A stretch of DNA of 64,000 bases, from positions 102,175 through 166,174 of the forward strand of contig SJOL01003772.1 of NCBI GenBank assembly GCA_004794785.1, written 5' to 3'. How positions within the stretch are numbered: the first letter of the stretch is position 1; each line of letters starts with the position of its first letter. A program made the translations under genes and the position numbers. Shown piece by piece: positions 10,750 through 20,213 of the stretch. The notes below the pieces were generated by a model. That model was not told where the DNA came from and made no database searches. It was given only the letters and a program-made list of their open reading frames with translations. The stretch is from Opisthorchis felineus (lineage: Eukaryota; Platyhelminthes; Trematoda; Opisthorchiida; Opisthorchiidae).

Positions 10750-10870
10750 ACTGATTATTTTATCATATCCAATGCACGGTCATGTCCCACATGCGCTCTC
10801 ATTTTTCCGTGGCCGAAACCGACATACCCTTGGTACATGGTTTATCACCGCTAAACAGCCGTACGTAGCG
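10750..10870 (+). repeat. Dispersed repeat shared with 18558-18680
   Basis: TCTCATTTTYCCG, then a CGAAACC/CGAACC phrase, TACCCTTGRTA and TTTATMRC.GMT.AAC occur in the same order at 10790-10850 and 18597-18670. Both follow an RTE 3' fragment, so this may be RTE 3' UTR or another short element. Confidence 0.45.
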
Positions 10871-10989
10871 AAGAATGGTTGCATAAAGATAACTACTCGT
10901 CGATTAATGTCAGTCATTATGCCGACATACAAAAAAGAGTCCTTAACAAATTTTTCGGATGAACACTGATCCAACCTCATCCTCCTCAC

Positions 10990-12400
10990 CAATGATACTG
11001 GTGGCTTACCATTCGTTGGCTTTCCAAAGCGTGAACTCTTCATCCGCAAAGGGTAAGCTATTTTGCGCGGCGAAAAAAGATGTGTTAGTTAAACTGTTAC
11101 TTTGCTACAGATCCTTGTGTATTGATACAGCTACCTCTACCCAGATATCTTTGTGCTTGTCTACACTATGGCGGTCATGCACCTCGAACAACTTAGGGCA
11201 CGCTGAGGTGTTCCACATTTCACTTTTCGGGCATCTGGTGAACCTGACGCAATGGTTCCTGGTATTTACGGTGTGGAGGTTGCACTCATCTCGATAACTG
11301 AGAGCGCTTTACTGGAGAACATCACAGTAAGACAGTCTGTCTGCTTCGATTGAGACCAATGCAGATCGACGCTGTAAATGGTGTCTGTTTGTCGTGTCAG
11401 CATGTGCCCCGACAGACCAGCTCTGAGTCTGTGAAGGGCGGGTTTTACCGAGATCTGTAGGGACTGCTCCGATCAGCAAGGAGTACGGATATTGTCGTTC
11501 CGGCGGGTGATATGAACGTTAGGTTGAACGTATGTGCCCGGAGAAGCACAATAACGTGATAGGTTTTTAACCGATGCTCAGCGTACGGATAATGGGCAGC
11601 GACTCCTTCAGGTGTGTGCTGAACATCGTCTGTTCCTGACCAGTACGAACTTTCAGCATAAGTGCAATAGTTACTTGGAGATGACCAACCGTAAGCCAGT
11701 CATGGACTCATTTGGATAATATAGCTCTCAGTTGCCGGTAGAAAGCCCCAGTTAAAGATTGCCATTCCTTCTTGGCAACTTGAATCCGATCATGACATTG
11801 TGCCGGCCCGGTTATCACTTCGCTTTCCGTCATCGTCACGCGTGCCGAAACAGAGCTGCTCCATTCATCAGTTTCCACAAGTTTCCGTAGCTCAAGAGTA
11901 TCGAACTGGTCTTGCTGGAAGGCTACCGGAAGTATGCAGTCATGCTTTTGACGAAGATTGCTTGGAGGTTGAATAGGAGCGAGCCAAGATGCTGTGCTCT
12001 GTGTTTGGAACTCTCCGTCCAAGCCATCCGACTGGACTAAATGAACACTAAATATAATCGCGATCAGCAGATCTTATTGCTGCCAGGAAAGCCATACCAG
12101 CAACTAGTGACTATGATGGTGCAAGAAGACCTCTCAAATGTCCGATGACCCAGATCTTGAATGATGACTGAGAACCCTATTTGATTGTGAAGGCACAGTA
12201 GATGGAGAGGGCTTTAGCTGCAGGCAACAGCCGCGCCGTATTTCAGCTGACTTGTTCAACCGGCCAAATGAAGATAGATGCCAGCAAAATAGCCTGTGAG
12301 AAAGATGGAACGGCAGTTCGCACGGAAAATGATGGGCTGAACGCTTAAATAGCAGCTCAATTCGCCTCCTCAACACAACCTCTAGGTGACCCCAACAGGC
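10990..12400 (+). mobile_element. RTE-like LINE, copy D (endonuclease and linker)
   Basis: Endonuclease motifs are recognisable across frames: CYRSLCID (11102), a decayed GVGV stretch near 11270, FVVSACAPTD (11391), a decayed GDMN, and RIMGS...CVLNIVCS*PVRT. After them comes the RTE linker before the polymerase: WTHLDNIALSCR, SDHDIVPARLSLRF, PATSDYDGARR, and a final decayed HFKEQFNWPP region (12340-12385). It stops where the minus-strand gypsy LTR begins at 12401. The polymerase part may continue on the other side as copy C. Confidence 0.7.
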
Positions 12401-12571
12401 TGTTACGACAGTCGAGTGGTTCCAGGTCGAGATTAGAAGGAAGACAGAATAGAAGGGCGTAATGTACGCTTTAATCGTCTAATAACAGTAGTACATGAGC
12501 TGAAAATATAGAGCGAAAGCTACCAGTTAATGATTTATAAAAAAATAGGGTTTATGTAGTCATGATATTCA
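12401..12571 (-). repeat. 3' LTR of a Ty3/gypsy element
   Basis: The 171-base block starts TGTTACGACA and ends GATATTCA, so it has TG...CA termini in either reading. It lies directly after the gypsy coding region and is preceded, in the element's direction, by the purine tract AAGACGGGG. I found no matching 5' LTR near 17.0-17.7 kb, so the identification rests on position, termini and the purine tract. Confidence 0.6.
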
Positions 12572-12580
12572 CCCCGTCTT
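12572..12580 (-). other. Polypurine tract of the gypsy element
   Basis: AAGACGGGG on the minus strand immediately precedes the 3' LTR. This is where second-strand synthesis would be primed. Confidence 0.6.
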
Positions 12581-15500
12581 GGAATAAGTGTGTACTTTTG
12601 CGGCGAACGAGAGTGTAAAAAAATAAAAGCTGTTGCGCAGGCTATATGGGTGAGAGCGCTGTTGTCGGATAAGAATGTCCAAGTGATTTCCTGGATCTGC
12701 ACTGGAATGGGATGATGAGGCATCGTTAGTAGGCAAGATTTCAGTTTCTGAGCAATCACGGTGGACTGATGGTGTTGCATGAGGCTCATCTTGTTCGGCC
12801 ATATGTACAGGTTCCAGTTCTGTGTCGGATGTCATGTCGTTGCCTTCAGGGGCCAAGCGGCGTAAGGATACGGTTTCGTGTCTGCCATCTGGACGAATTA
12901 TGCGGGGGTACTGTGGATTACAAGAGACGAGTTCCACTTCCTCTACCAGATGGTCATATTTAGAGACTCAATCATTGCGTTTTAAAAGGATCGGTCCAGG
13001 GACAGTAAGCCAGGTAGGTAGGGAGACACCGTTGGCTGATTGTCGTGTGAACGGCATGAAACGTTCGTGTGGGGTACAGTTGATACTAGTACATAATAGG
13101 GATCTGAGCATCAAGAAGGACAACATCCCAATGTGTGTTAGGCAAGCCGCGTGATTTTAGACCCAGACAGATGGTCTTCCAAAGGGTACCATTAAGTCGT
13201 TCAACCTGACCATTACATTGTTGATTATATGCAGCGATGTGACTAGTGGTAACGCCTTTACCGAACAAAAATTGTTTGAGTTCAATTGACATGAACGTAG
13301 AAGCGCGATCTGAGTGAGTGTTAGCGGGCATAACGAACAGTGAAAACAGTTGACTCAAACAACGAATCACAGTGGAATGGGACATATCAGCGCAAGGATA
13401 AGCAAAAGGGAATCGAGAATACTCGTCAACGATTGTTAAGAGGTACTTGTTACGAGTGTTTGAGGGAAGTGGGCCTTTAAGGTCGGTACTGAGACTTTCA
13501 AAAGGTTGTGTGGCTTTGGTAAGCTGGCCACGAAAAGTGTTAAATTTTGGTTTGTGTTCGGAGCATGTGGAACAGTTAGGCACCACACGTCGGATATCGC
13601 TGACTTGAAAAGGAAGGTTCTTAAAACGAACATAATGTGCAAATCTCGTGACACCGGGATGGCATAATATGTTGTGAAGCTCTTCAAGTTTTTCCGTCCC
13701 AGAACTATTGGCACATAGGTTGCGAGATGGGGTATCAGCAACGCCATTATCCGTTCCTGGTCTATAGACGACGTCATAGTTGTGCCCTGCCAACTCGATT
13801 TCCACCGTTCGATCTTGTCATCCCCGTACATAAAAGCGACCGAACGTTGATCCGTAATCAGTTTAAAATGCCTCCTGAGGAGATAGTGGCGCCATTTACG
13901 ACGATAGCATGTACTTCTTTTTCGACAGCAGAATGATTTTTCCCGCTTGCAGTCAAGGTCCTGGAGAAAAAGGCGACTGGCCGGTTACCCTGGCTCAGGG
14001 ATGCACCAATAGCGATGTCGGGCTCATCGGTTTCGACGACGAGAGGGATATTGTAGTCAACAGTAATGACCATCGCATTCTCTAATTCGTGCTTAAGGTT
14101 CTCAAATGCTGTTCGGACATCCTCCGGAAGAGGAAATATTTTGTTTTTAACCAACGGATGAATTTTGTCAGAAAACGCTGATATCCACTGCGAATAGTAG
14201 GCGAACAGACCAACGGCTCTTTGCTGCGATTTTCCGTTCTGTGGAATTGGGAGTTCTCTTATAGGGCGCATGCGTTCTTGGTCAGGTTTTACAATACCTT
14301 TGGAGACCTTGTAACCCAGGAGATTAATCTCTTCAGTTGCGAAGCTGCTTTCTGTGTGGTTCAGAGTAATGTTGTATGTTTTAGCGATATGGAGAAAATG
14401 CCTAAGATTACGGTCATGTTAACCTCTCGTTTTACCGCATACAGTAACGTTATCAATGTAGGCGAATGTGTCTTTCACTTGTTCGGCTTTGATGATATTG
14501 TTTAACGTTCGTTGGAAACACGCAACCCCGTTTTTCACTCCGAATGGAATGCGCCGAAACTGGTATAGGTTCCCGCCGGCTTCGAATGCTGTGAACGGTT
14601 TATCTGACTCGATTATTGGAACCTGATGATATGCACTCTGAAGATCCAGTGTACTGTAGACGGTATAGCGTGCGATGGTTTCAATCAGTTGATCCAGTCT
14701 TGGTAAAGGATAAGCGTCAAGGTAGGTGAAGCGATTGATGGTCTGGCTGTAGTCTATCACCACACGTCTTTTGTGATTCGTATTGCGCGTTACGAGCAAT
14801 TGTGCTCTCCATGGGGAATTCGATGCTTCGGTTATACCATCGGTGAGCATTCGGTCTACTTCGGTAGGTATGAATTGTTCGTCTTCCGGTGTATGACGAC
14901 GAGATTTCGTGGCGATCGGTTTGTAATTCACAGCAAGATTAGTGAATAACGATGGAGATTCCAGTTTCGCGGATGTTATACCACATACAGTTAGGGTGCC
15001 CCGTTGGCCACCGAATGGAATTTCAATTTTATCATGTAACCCCAGGAATTCACGTCCGAGAAGGACGTCTGCACATAGGTTCGGTAATACACAGAATTTG
15101 AACCGTTCGTATGTAGCATCCTTGTACTGAATGGACACGAGGCAATAACCTTTGGTAGAACATTAATGTATCGTCGACGCCATTGTTATCACAGAATCGT
15201 ACGGAAATAGTTTCCAGTTATGAGTTTGTAGGACTGATGAAGAAACGAGGCTTCTGGAGCTGCCGGTATCAATAAGAGCTCGGACAACAACGCCGTTGAC
15301 CAAAACATCTGTTGTAGTTTTAGCTAGGCAATTGGGAGCAGCGGCACAAAATGACGAAGAGATTGAGGAGTCTTGAGCTGAATCCACGTGATATTTCGAG
15401 GTTTTGGACAGGCGCGCTGAAAATACCCAATTTTCCCACAAATTTTGCACACTGATTCTTTAGCGGGACACCTATAACGAGGGTGCTTGGGGTTCCCACA

Positions 15501-15980
15501 GAAGTAACATGTTTGTTGCGTAGAGGCAGAAACAAGGGACGAAGGGGTAGACACAGAACAAGTAACAGATTTTCCGTATACGTATGATTGTGATTGTTTT
15601 TGTGGAACTTCGACAGCTCGTGCGGCTTCGTGAGCTTTGTCAAGGTCCAATTCATACCATCTCAGTTCGACCCGAATGGTGTTCGACTGAAGTCCGTTTA
15701 TCAAGGCATCTCGGACTGCTTCATTTGTATATTCCACAGCAGATACTGCTTTGAATTCATAATCTTTAGCAAGTGACTTCAGTTTTTCGACGAACTGGTC
15801 AACATCTTGACCGGGTTCTTGTTTGTATGTAGCTAAAAGGTGGCGTGCATACACAATATTTTTCGGGCGAATATAAAGTTTTTCCAGCATGGTTACCTCA
15901 GAATCGTAGTCGCTACATTCTGCAATGAAGTCATACACAGTATGGTCAGTGTGACTGTTCTGGTCTCTAATGATCTTGAA
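12572..15980 (-). pseudogene. Ty3/gypsy gag-pol, 5'-truncated and broken
   Basis: Domains run from high to low coordinates. Gag (15980-15450): RHLLATYKQEPGQDVDQFVE, then two CCHC knuckles, the second with Tyr in place of His (CKICGKIGYFQRAC). Protease (about 15350-15080): ALIDTGSSRSLVS, then DVLLGREFLG. Reverse transcriptase (about 15080-14400): VVIDYSQTINRFT, LDLQSAYHQVP, FRRIPFGVKN and YIDN in place of YIDD. RNase H (14060-13860): SQGNRPVAFFSRTL, NHSAVEKEVHAI. Integrase (13805-13090): zinc site HPGVTRFAHY...CSTC, then D in STDLKGPLP, D in HSDRASTF and E in GQVERLNG. A C-terminal tail lies at 12937-12700 (NPQYPRIIRPDGRHETVSLR). Frameshifts separate the blocks. The YIDN change and the lost 5' end make it inactive. 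Confidence 0.85.
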
Positions 15981-17300
15981 GGATACATTACCTAACTTGC
16001 CTGTCAGTAGAAGGATATTGCCAAGTGCACTTTGGACCCGATGATTCAGGAATAACAAGGTTTTCCTATTAACTCCCAACTGGAACGTGAGATCAGCGTG
16101 ATGTATGAGGCTGTGTCGAGCTTCAGACGAATTGGGATGTTGTTGGTGAAAACTGTGAGGTATTTTCTTCAGTACTCAAATTCAACTTGGAATGTTGCAA
16201 ACACGTATCTGGACTGCGGACGTTTCTTGTACGGCTGCTTTTTGCCTGAACTGCTGATTGGACTATTGACGCTCTCTTGGGTTTTGGGCACTGTGGATTT
16301 TTTAGTGTGGCAGAAACCTTTGTGGCCCCACCGATGACACATCTGGCGCTGGTGTTTCTTGAATGGACAGAAACGTGCATAATGGCACTCAGCACAGGAC
16401 CAACACAATTTTGGCGGTCTTTTTCGTACGTAACAGTGGTTCCTTTCAGCGCCATAACACCACTGGAATTAGTAGGTCGTGACGTCTGCTGTACCATTGC
16501 GGTATCGTGTTTAGGGTTACGCAAACAGCATTCGGTGGTGAATACTTTCACCGTAATGCCCTTCTCGTACTCAAGCTTGGAAAGTAATAGAGTGCGAATA
16601 GCTGATTCATGCGGAGACTGAAGACATCAACTGATCCTCTATAAGTGACTGCAATTGGAATTTTTCATACTGAATGCTGGCGACACCGGGAAAGGTGGCG
16701 TAATGGCTGGCATCGCGCTTGTCCAATTTGAGACAATTGTATTGATCATTTAGAAGTTAATGCTGCTCACCGAAAATTCCACGGAGTTGTTCCACTGTTT
16801 GTGCAAAGTTGGATGTTTGGGGAGAATAAAGTTCGTGAACCGGTCGTGCTCGATAGGTCCAAGTTTTCGGACCAAAAGACGGGATTTCCACGCATCATGG
16901 TTGTTAGTAAACTCATTCTGGAAAGTATCTTCCCAGCGACTGTACCGTGATTTCTGAGGACGAATTCGCCAGTGAAAAAAGCCTTATTACAACCGACGGG
17001 AAGCAAACTTTTTCAGGGTTGCTCAGTCAGACGGAAAGAATTGCATTGCTAAAGGGTTCTACGTACTTACAGTTGAGGAGAGCAACGTGATGCGACGAAT
17101 TGGGGTTGTATTGCGTTTACCAGGATTGTTGCGTTTTCCATCATGTTAAACCTGGTAACTTGAGTAAGAGATTGAATAAGTCGTGATTGGTCGAACCGCG
17201 CCTGCTGCTGCTGAAGGATTGCTTTCAGATCCTCAGCTGAAATTGATATTTTTGAGTTCGCGTTGAGTTACCGTTCCAGTTGTTATAGTCCCTTATGACG
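15981..17300 (-). pseudogene. Second gypsy element: gag and protease relic (K02A2.6-like)
   Basis: This belongs to a different gypsy lineage from its neighbour. The gag N-terminus opens near 17250 (ISAEDLKAILQQQQARFDQS). A zinc-knuckle region lies at 16408-16290 (CWSCAECHYARFCPFKKHQ, CHRWGHKGFC), with a second frame through the same stretch. A retroviral-type protease follows at 16150-15985: LKLDTASYITLIS with the active-site DTA, WELIGK, then a frameshift, SALGNILLLTGKLGNVSF. The protease is cut at about 15980, where sequence belonging to the other element's gag begins. No polymerase of this element remains here. Confidence 0.65.
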
Positions 17301-17600
17301 GCACCGTACGCGGACTTTTGTGTATACATACAAGTATGTACCATGCTTTCGCCTGAGTTCACCACGTTAAATCATATAACACAAGCTGCCGCCTCATCAT
17401 TCATATTCACTTTCGTTATTGGTCTGCTGCTTGTCATTCTTCTGCCTACCTCTGAAACTTCGGGGAGGGGGTCGAATTGCTCCTGGTACGTTCGTTCACA
17501 AACATAGGGTATGAAAACTACGTTGTTCTTTTTGTTCATATTCACATCACTCTCGTTTGAACAGTCGTCCTCCTATCCTAGCGTAATTATTCTGGTGAGT
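17301..17600. other. Unassigned DNA between gypsy relic and RTE copy C
   Basis: Probably the 5' untranslated part of the second gypsy element. I see no primer-binding site or LTR that I can support. Confidence 0.35.
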
Positions 17601-18360
17601 CCACATCAAAGGGGGGAAGCACTGCTGTTCTTTGTTCAGATCTTTCAAACATGCATTTTATTTTAACTAGCCTAAATAATTCTGCCGCACGGTTTGGTAT
17701 GTGCTGCACACATGCAAAGTGTGAAGTGCTTCTTCAAGACTGAGTATGATCAAGTCCAAAGCTCATGCTTATACACCAGCCAGTCGACGTGGTAGATATT
17801 TTTTACTTGGACAGTTGTATAGGTGCCGGTGGATTGGCTGGAGACGAGGTTATTTCACGAGTCGGGAAGGCCAGTTTGCGACGTCAGTTTTTCTGTCATG
17901 GGCAAACTATACACTGCGGCGGTTCAAGACATACTGCTTTGTGGACCAGAAACGTGACCTTTCCGCGCAAAGGACATACGAAAGCTGTCAGTGTTTGATC
18001 ATCGGTGTCTTCAAAGCGTTGGTCGGCTCTGGTGAGAATATCGGACTGGCAATTCTCAGAAAACTCTCCTGTGATGTATGAATTACTCACGGTCGGTAGG
18101 TTATGCTGGTTAGAACATATATTTTGTATGCCACCTACCTCGCAGAGCCTTTTCTCGTTCAGCCCTGTGTTGTATGAAAGCGACCGAGAGGTGGACAGTG
18201 TATGACCTGGCAACAAAGTATGAAAACACTAACCAGTGAACTTAGTTGGGTTGACAACTGCCTAGTCCCTTGGTAGGAACTCAGGACTCAACTCACCAAT
18301 GGGTAATGACACTGATGGACATGGCTCGATCACGCAGTCAGTGAAGCTGGTTCATCAAAT
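17600..18360 (+). mobile_element. RTE-like LINE, copy C (3' half)
   Basis: From about 17625 the region after the YADD motif reads AVLCSDLSNMHFILTSLNNSAARFGMC, then AKCEVLLQD, PVDVVDIFYLDSCIGAGGLA, GDEVISRVGKA, LWTRNVTF, SVFDHRCLQSVGRL and later RPRGGQCMTWQQSMKTLTSEL. Stops and frameshifts are frequent. It carries no SINE at the ETWPLR-like site (17945-17975) and so serves as the empty-site reference for copy B. It may be the other half of copy D, separated by the gypsy block. Confidence 0.7.
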
Positions 18361-18371
18361 CTATAGCCTTT

Positions 18372-18541
18372 AATGTGTAACCACTCATGACCGGAAGCTC
18401 CGTGGTTCGAACCTGACGTCTGCCTCTCAACTTCCCCCGTCTAGGCTTTGGAAATCTGGCAGTATCCCAGCCCTCGTGCTTCCGTCTGGTGGCGTGGCAG
18501 TTAGGCACCGAAAGGGTGCTACAGCTGAGCGATTTTTTTCC
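18372..18541 (+). mobile_element. tRNA-derived SINE, copy 3
   Basis: The head is decayed, but the B box is good (GTGGTTCGAACCTGACG). The body follows, with TCTGGCAGTATCCCAGCC, GGCACCGAAAGGGTG and CTACAGCTGAGCGATTTTTTT. It lies at the 3' end of RTE copy C, so again SINE and RTE sit together. Confidence 0.8.
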
Positions 18542-18557
18542 CGAACTAACTGAACGT

Positions 18558-18725
18558 GCCATCGTGTCCCATGCCTGGCTGTATCTCCCACGCTGTCTCA
18601 TTTTCCGGCGATCGAACCTGTCGTAGCTGTAACCAACGTACCCTTGATATGTGTTTTATAGCTGATGAACTAAACTGGACACTAGGGTCATATTTTATCC
18701 TATCCTATTTTATCCTATCACTAGG
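18558..18725 (+). repeat. Dispersed repeat (partner of 10750-10870) with TTTTATCCTATCC tail
   Basis: The similarity to 10750-10870 is described there. Here it is followed by a short array of ATTTTATCCTATCC-like units at 18687-18722, which looks like a microsatellite tail. Confidence 0.45.
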
Positions 18726-19560
18726 TAATTTATGCAGAATTACTTGACAATTTGAGGAATTCTGCCTAAACTCAACCGTGCTCAGGGTACTTTCGAGGCA
18801 ATATTGGGTCTAACTAACTTTCGGTCATCCCTCATAACTAGTGGGAATAAGTTAGGGTTGTCTCATCTCGTTTCTGCTCAAGTTTTATGTCGTCGCCAAT
18901 CTGTCCAAAGTCATTGATGAAATTTTTATCTGAATTGACACTCACAATTATACTGACGACTCTTACATATTGCGATTCACATTCAAACATTTGCAAACGG
19001 AAGAATCCATTGTGGCATGCCGTTCTCACGACTGAATTACTCGTTCGGTACTAGTCAGTATATTCTGTCTTACCGTACATCGCAGGGGAAGCTCTTCACC
19101 CATTCAGTAAGTCGAATATCCGCAGTCGGAGATATTGCGATCTAGATCGCTGCTCGGATCTTCAGGTCCAAAGTAGCGTTTGGTAACTCATGGTGGCATC
19201 GGAACATCGGTATTCTTCCTAAAGGGTAATTTTATGACACATCTATTTGTCTTGTGAGGGCTATTCTGTACGGACTGGAGACATTTGCTGAGTTTTCGCG
19301 TTTGACCAAAATCGCCTATGAAGGGTCGCGCATAATGAGAAAACAGTGTGATTATCTCCACAAGACGCCACCGAAACTCGCCACCACTAGATGATCTCCA
19401 AGTGACCACTGCCACGTGCCTTTCTTATATTTCCTGATCAAAACTGGAAAAGCTGAAGAGTTGGTCAATTTGGAAGTGGAATAAAGGGCTCTGATGACCA
19501 GATTCTCCTCAGTTTGGCGTTCAAGCTATCTAGATGGAATCCAAAAGACAATGACTGCGT
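18726..19560. other. Intergenic, no supported feature
   Basis: No domain-bearing frame, splice-bounded exon or RNA motif recognised. Confidence 0.4.
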
Positions 19561-19621
19561 ATGGCCCGAAATTCCAGTAAATACGGCCCAAAGTAGCTCC
19601 CAATGAGGTGCTTTCGAAAAA

Positions 19622-19672
19622 ATCAGTACAGTAAGCACTGTTTCGTCCTGATTAGGAATCATCAGCAGTGTG
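19622..19672 (-). ncRNA. Candidate type-I hammerhead ribozyme (family 2)
   Basis: On the minus strand: CTGATGA (19659-19665), a stem II hairpin TTCC/GGAC closed by a 6-base loop (three strong pairs), GAAA (19641-19644), then a stem III hairpin ACAGT-GCTT-ACTGT. The last T belongs to the GTA cleavage triplet, with predicted cut between 19627 and 19626. Helix I is poor: only two of the first three pairs form. A B-box-like GGTTCGAAAC lies about 40 bases before the ribozyme, as in SINE-like repeats. Core, stem II, stem III and cleavage triplet all fit; activity is untested. Confidence 0.6.
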
Positions 19673-19991
19673 CATCTCATGAATCTCAGAGTTTCGAACC
19701 CATCAACTTTCGGTCAGCGGTTGAACAATGGTTTGTCCACGAAAGGCTGAGCAGCAGTGTGATTAGCTTTCACGTAGACAAAATATGGCGCCGCTCATCC
19801 TTCAATAAGAGAAATCACATTACTTATTGGCTGGCTTCTCGAGTGACGACTTCTCAGATGGTACTGTGAGATTTTGTAATTTTCCATTAATTTATCACTT
19901 TACTCTTAAGGTTGTACGTTTCATCCGTGTTCGAGACTTTTTTTGAACAAAATTTAATGGGCTGTCATGTACAGTGGTTTCTGCAATTCGT

Positions 19992-20055
<64 letters not shown>
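19992..20055. repeat. (CT)n(TA)n compound microsatellite
   Basis: About 20 bases of CT units pass directly into about 44 bases of TA units. It ends about 160 bases before the ISY1 start codon, so it lies in the likely promoter or 5' UTR. Confidence 0.95.
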
Positions 20056-20056
<1 letters not shown>

Positions 20057-20213
20057 CTGTTTGCTGTAGCCGTCCATATTTCTCTGCTCTTTAGGTTTGG
20101 TAATATAGCTCTTCTTTGGCGGAAGCTGTCGTCGCCCGGAAACCTTCCGTGTGGCACTCTGGCACTAGTTTACCTGAGACTATCCTCCAAGCCCCCTAGA
20201 TACTTGAATCGAA

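Noticed and set aside
12134..12376. 80-codon minus-strand frame
   Set aside because: It lies opposite the RTE linker region, whose plus-strand reading matches RTE protein; this is a shadow frame.
19954..20157. Open frames rich in repeated Ile-Tyr on both strands
   Set aside because: They arise from the AT microsatellite, which is open in several frames by composition.
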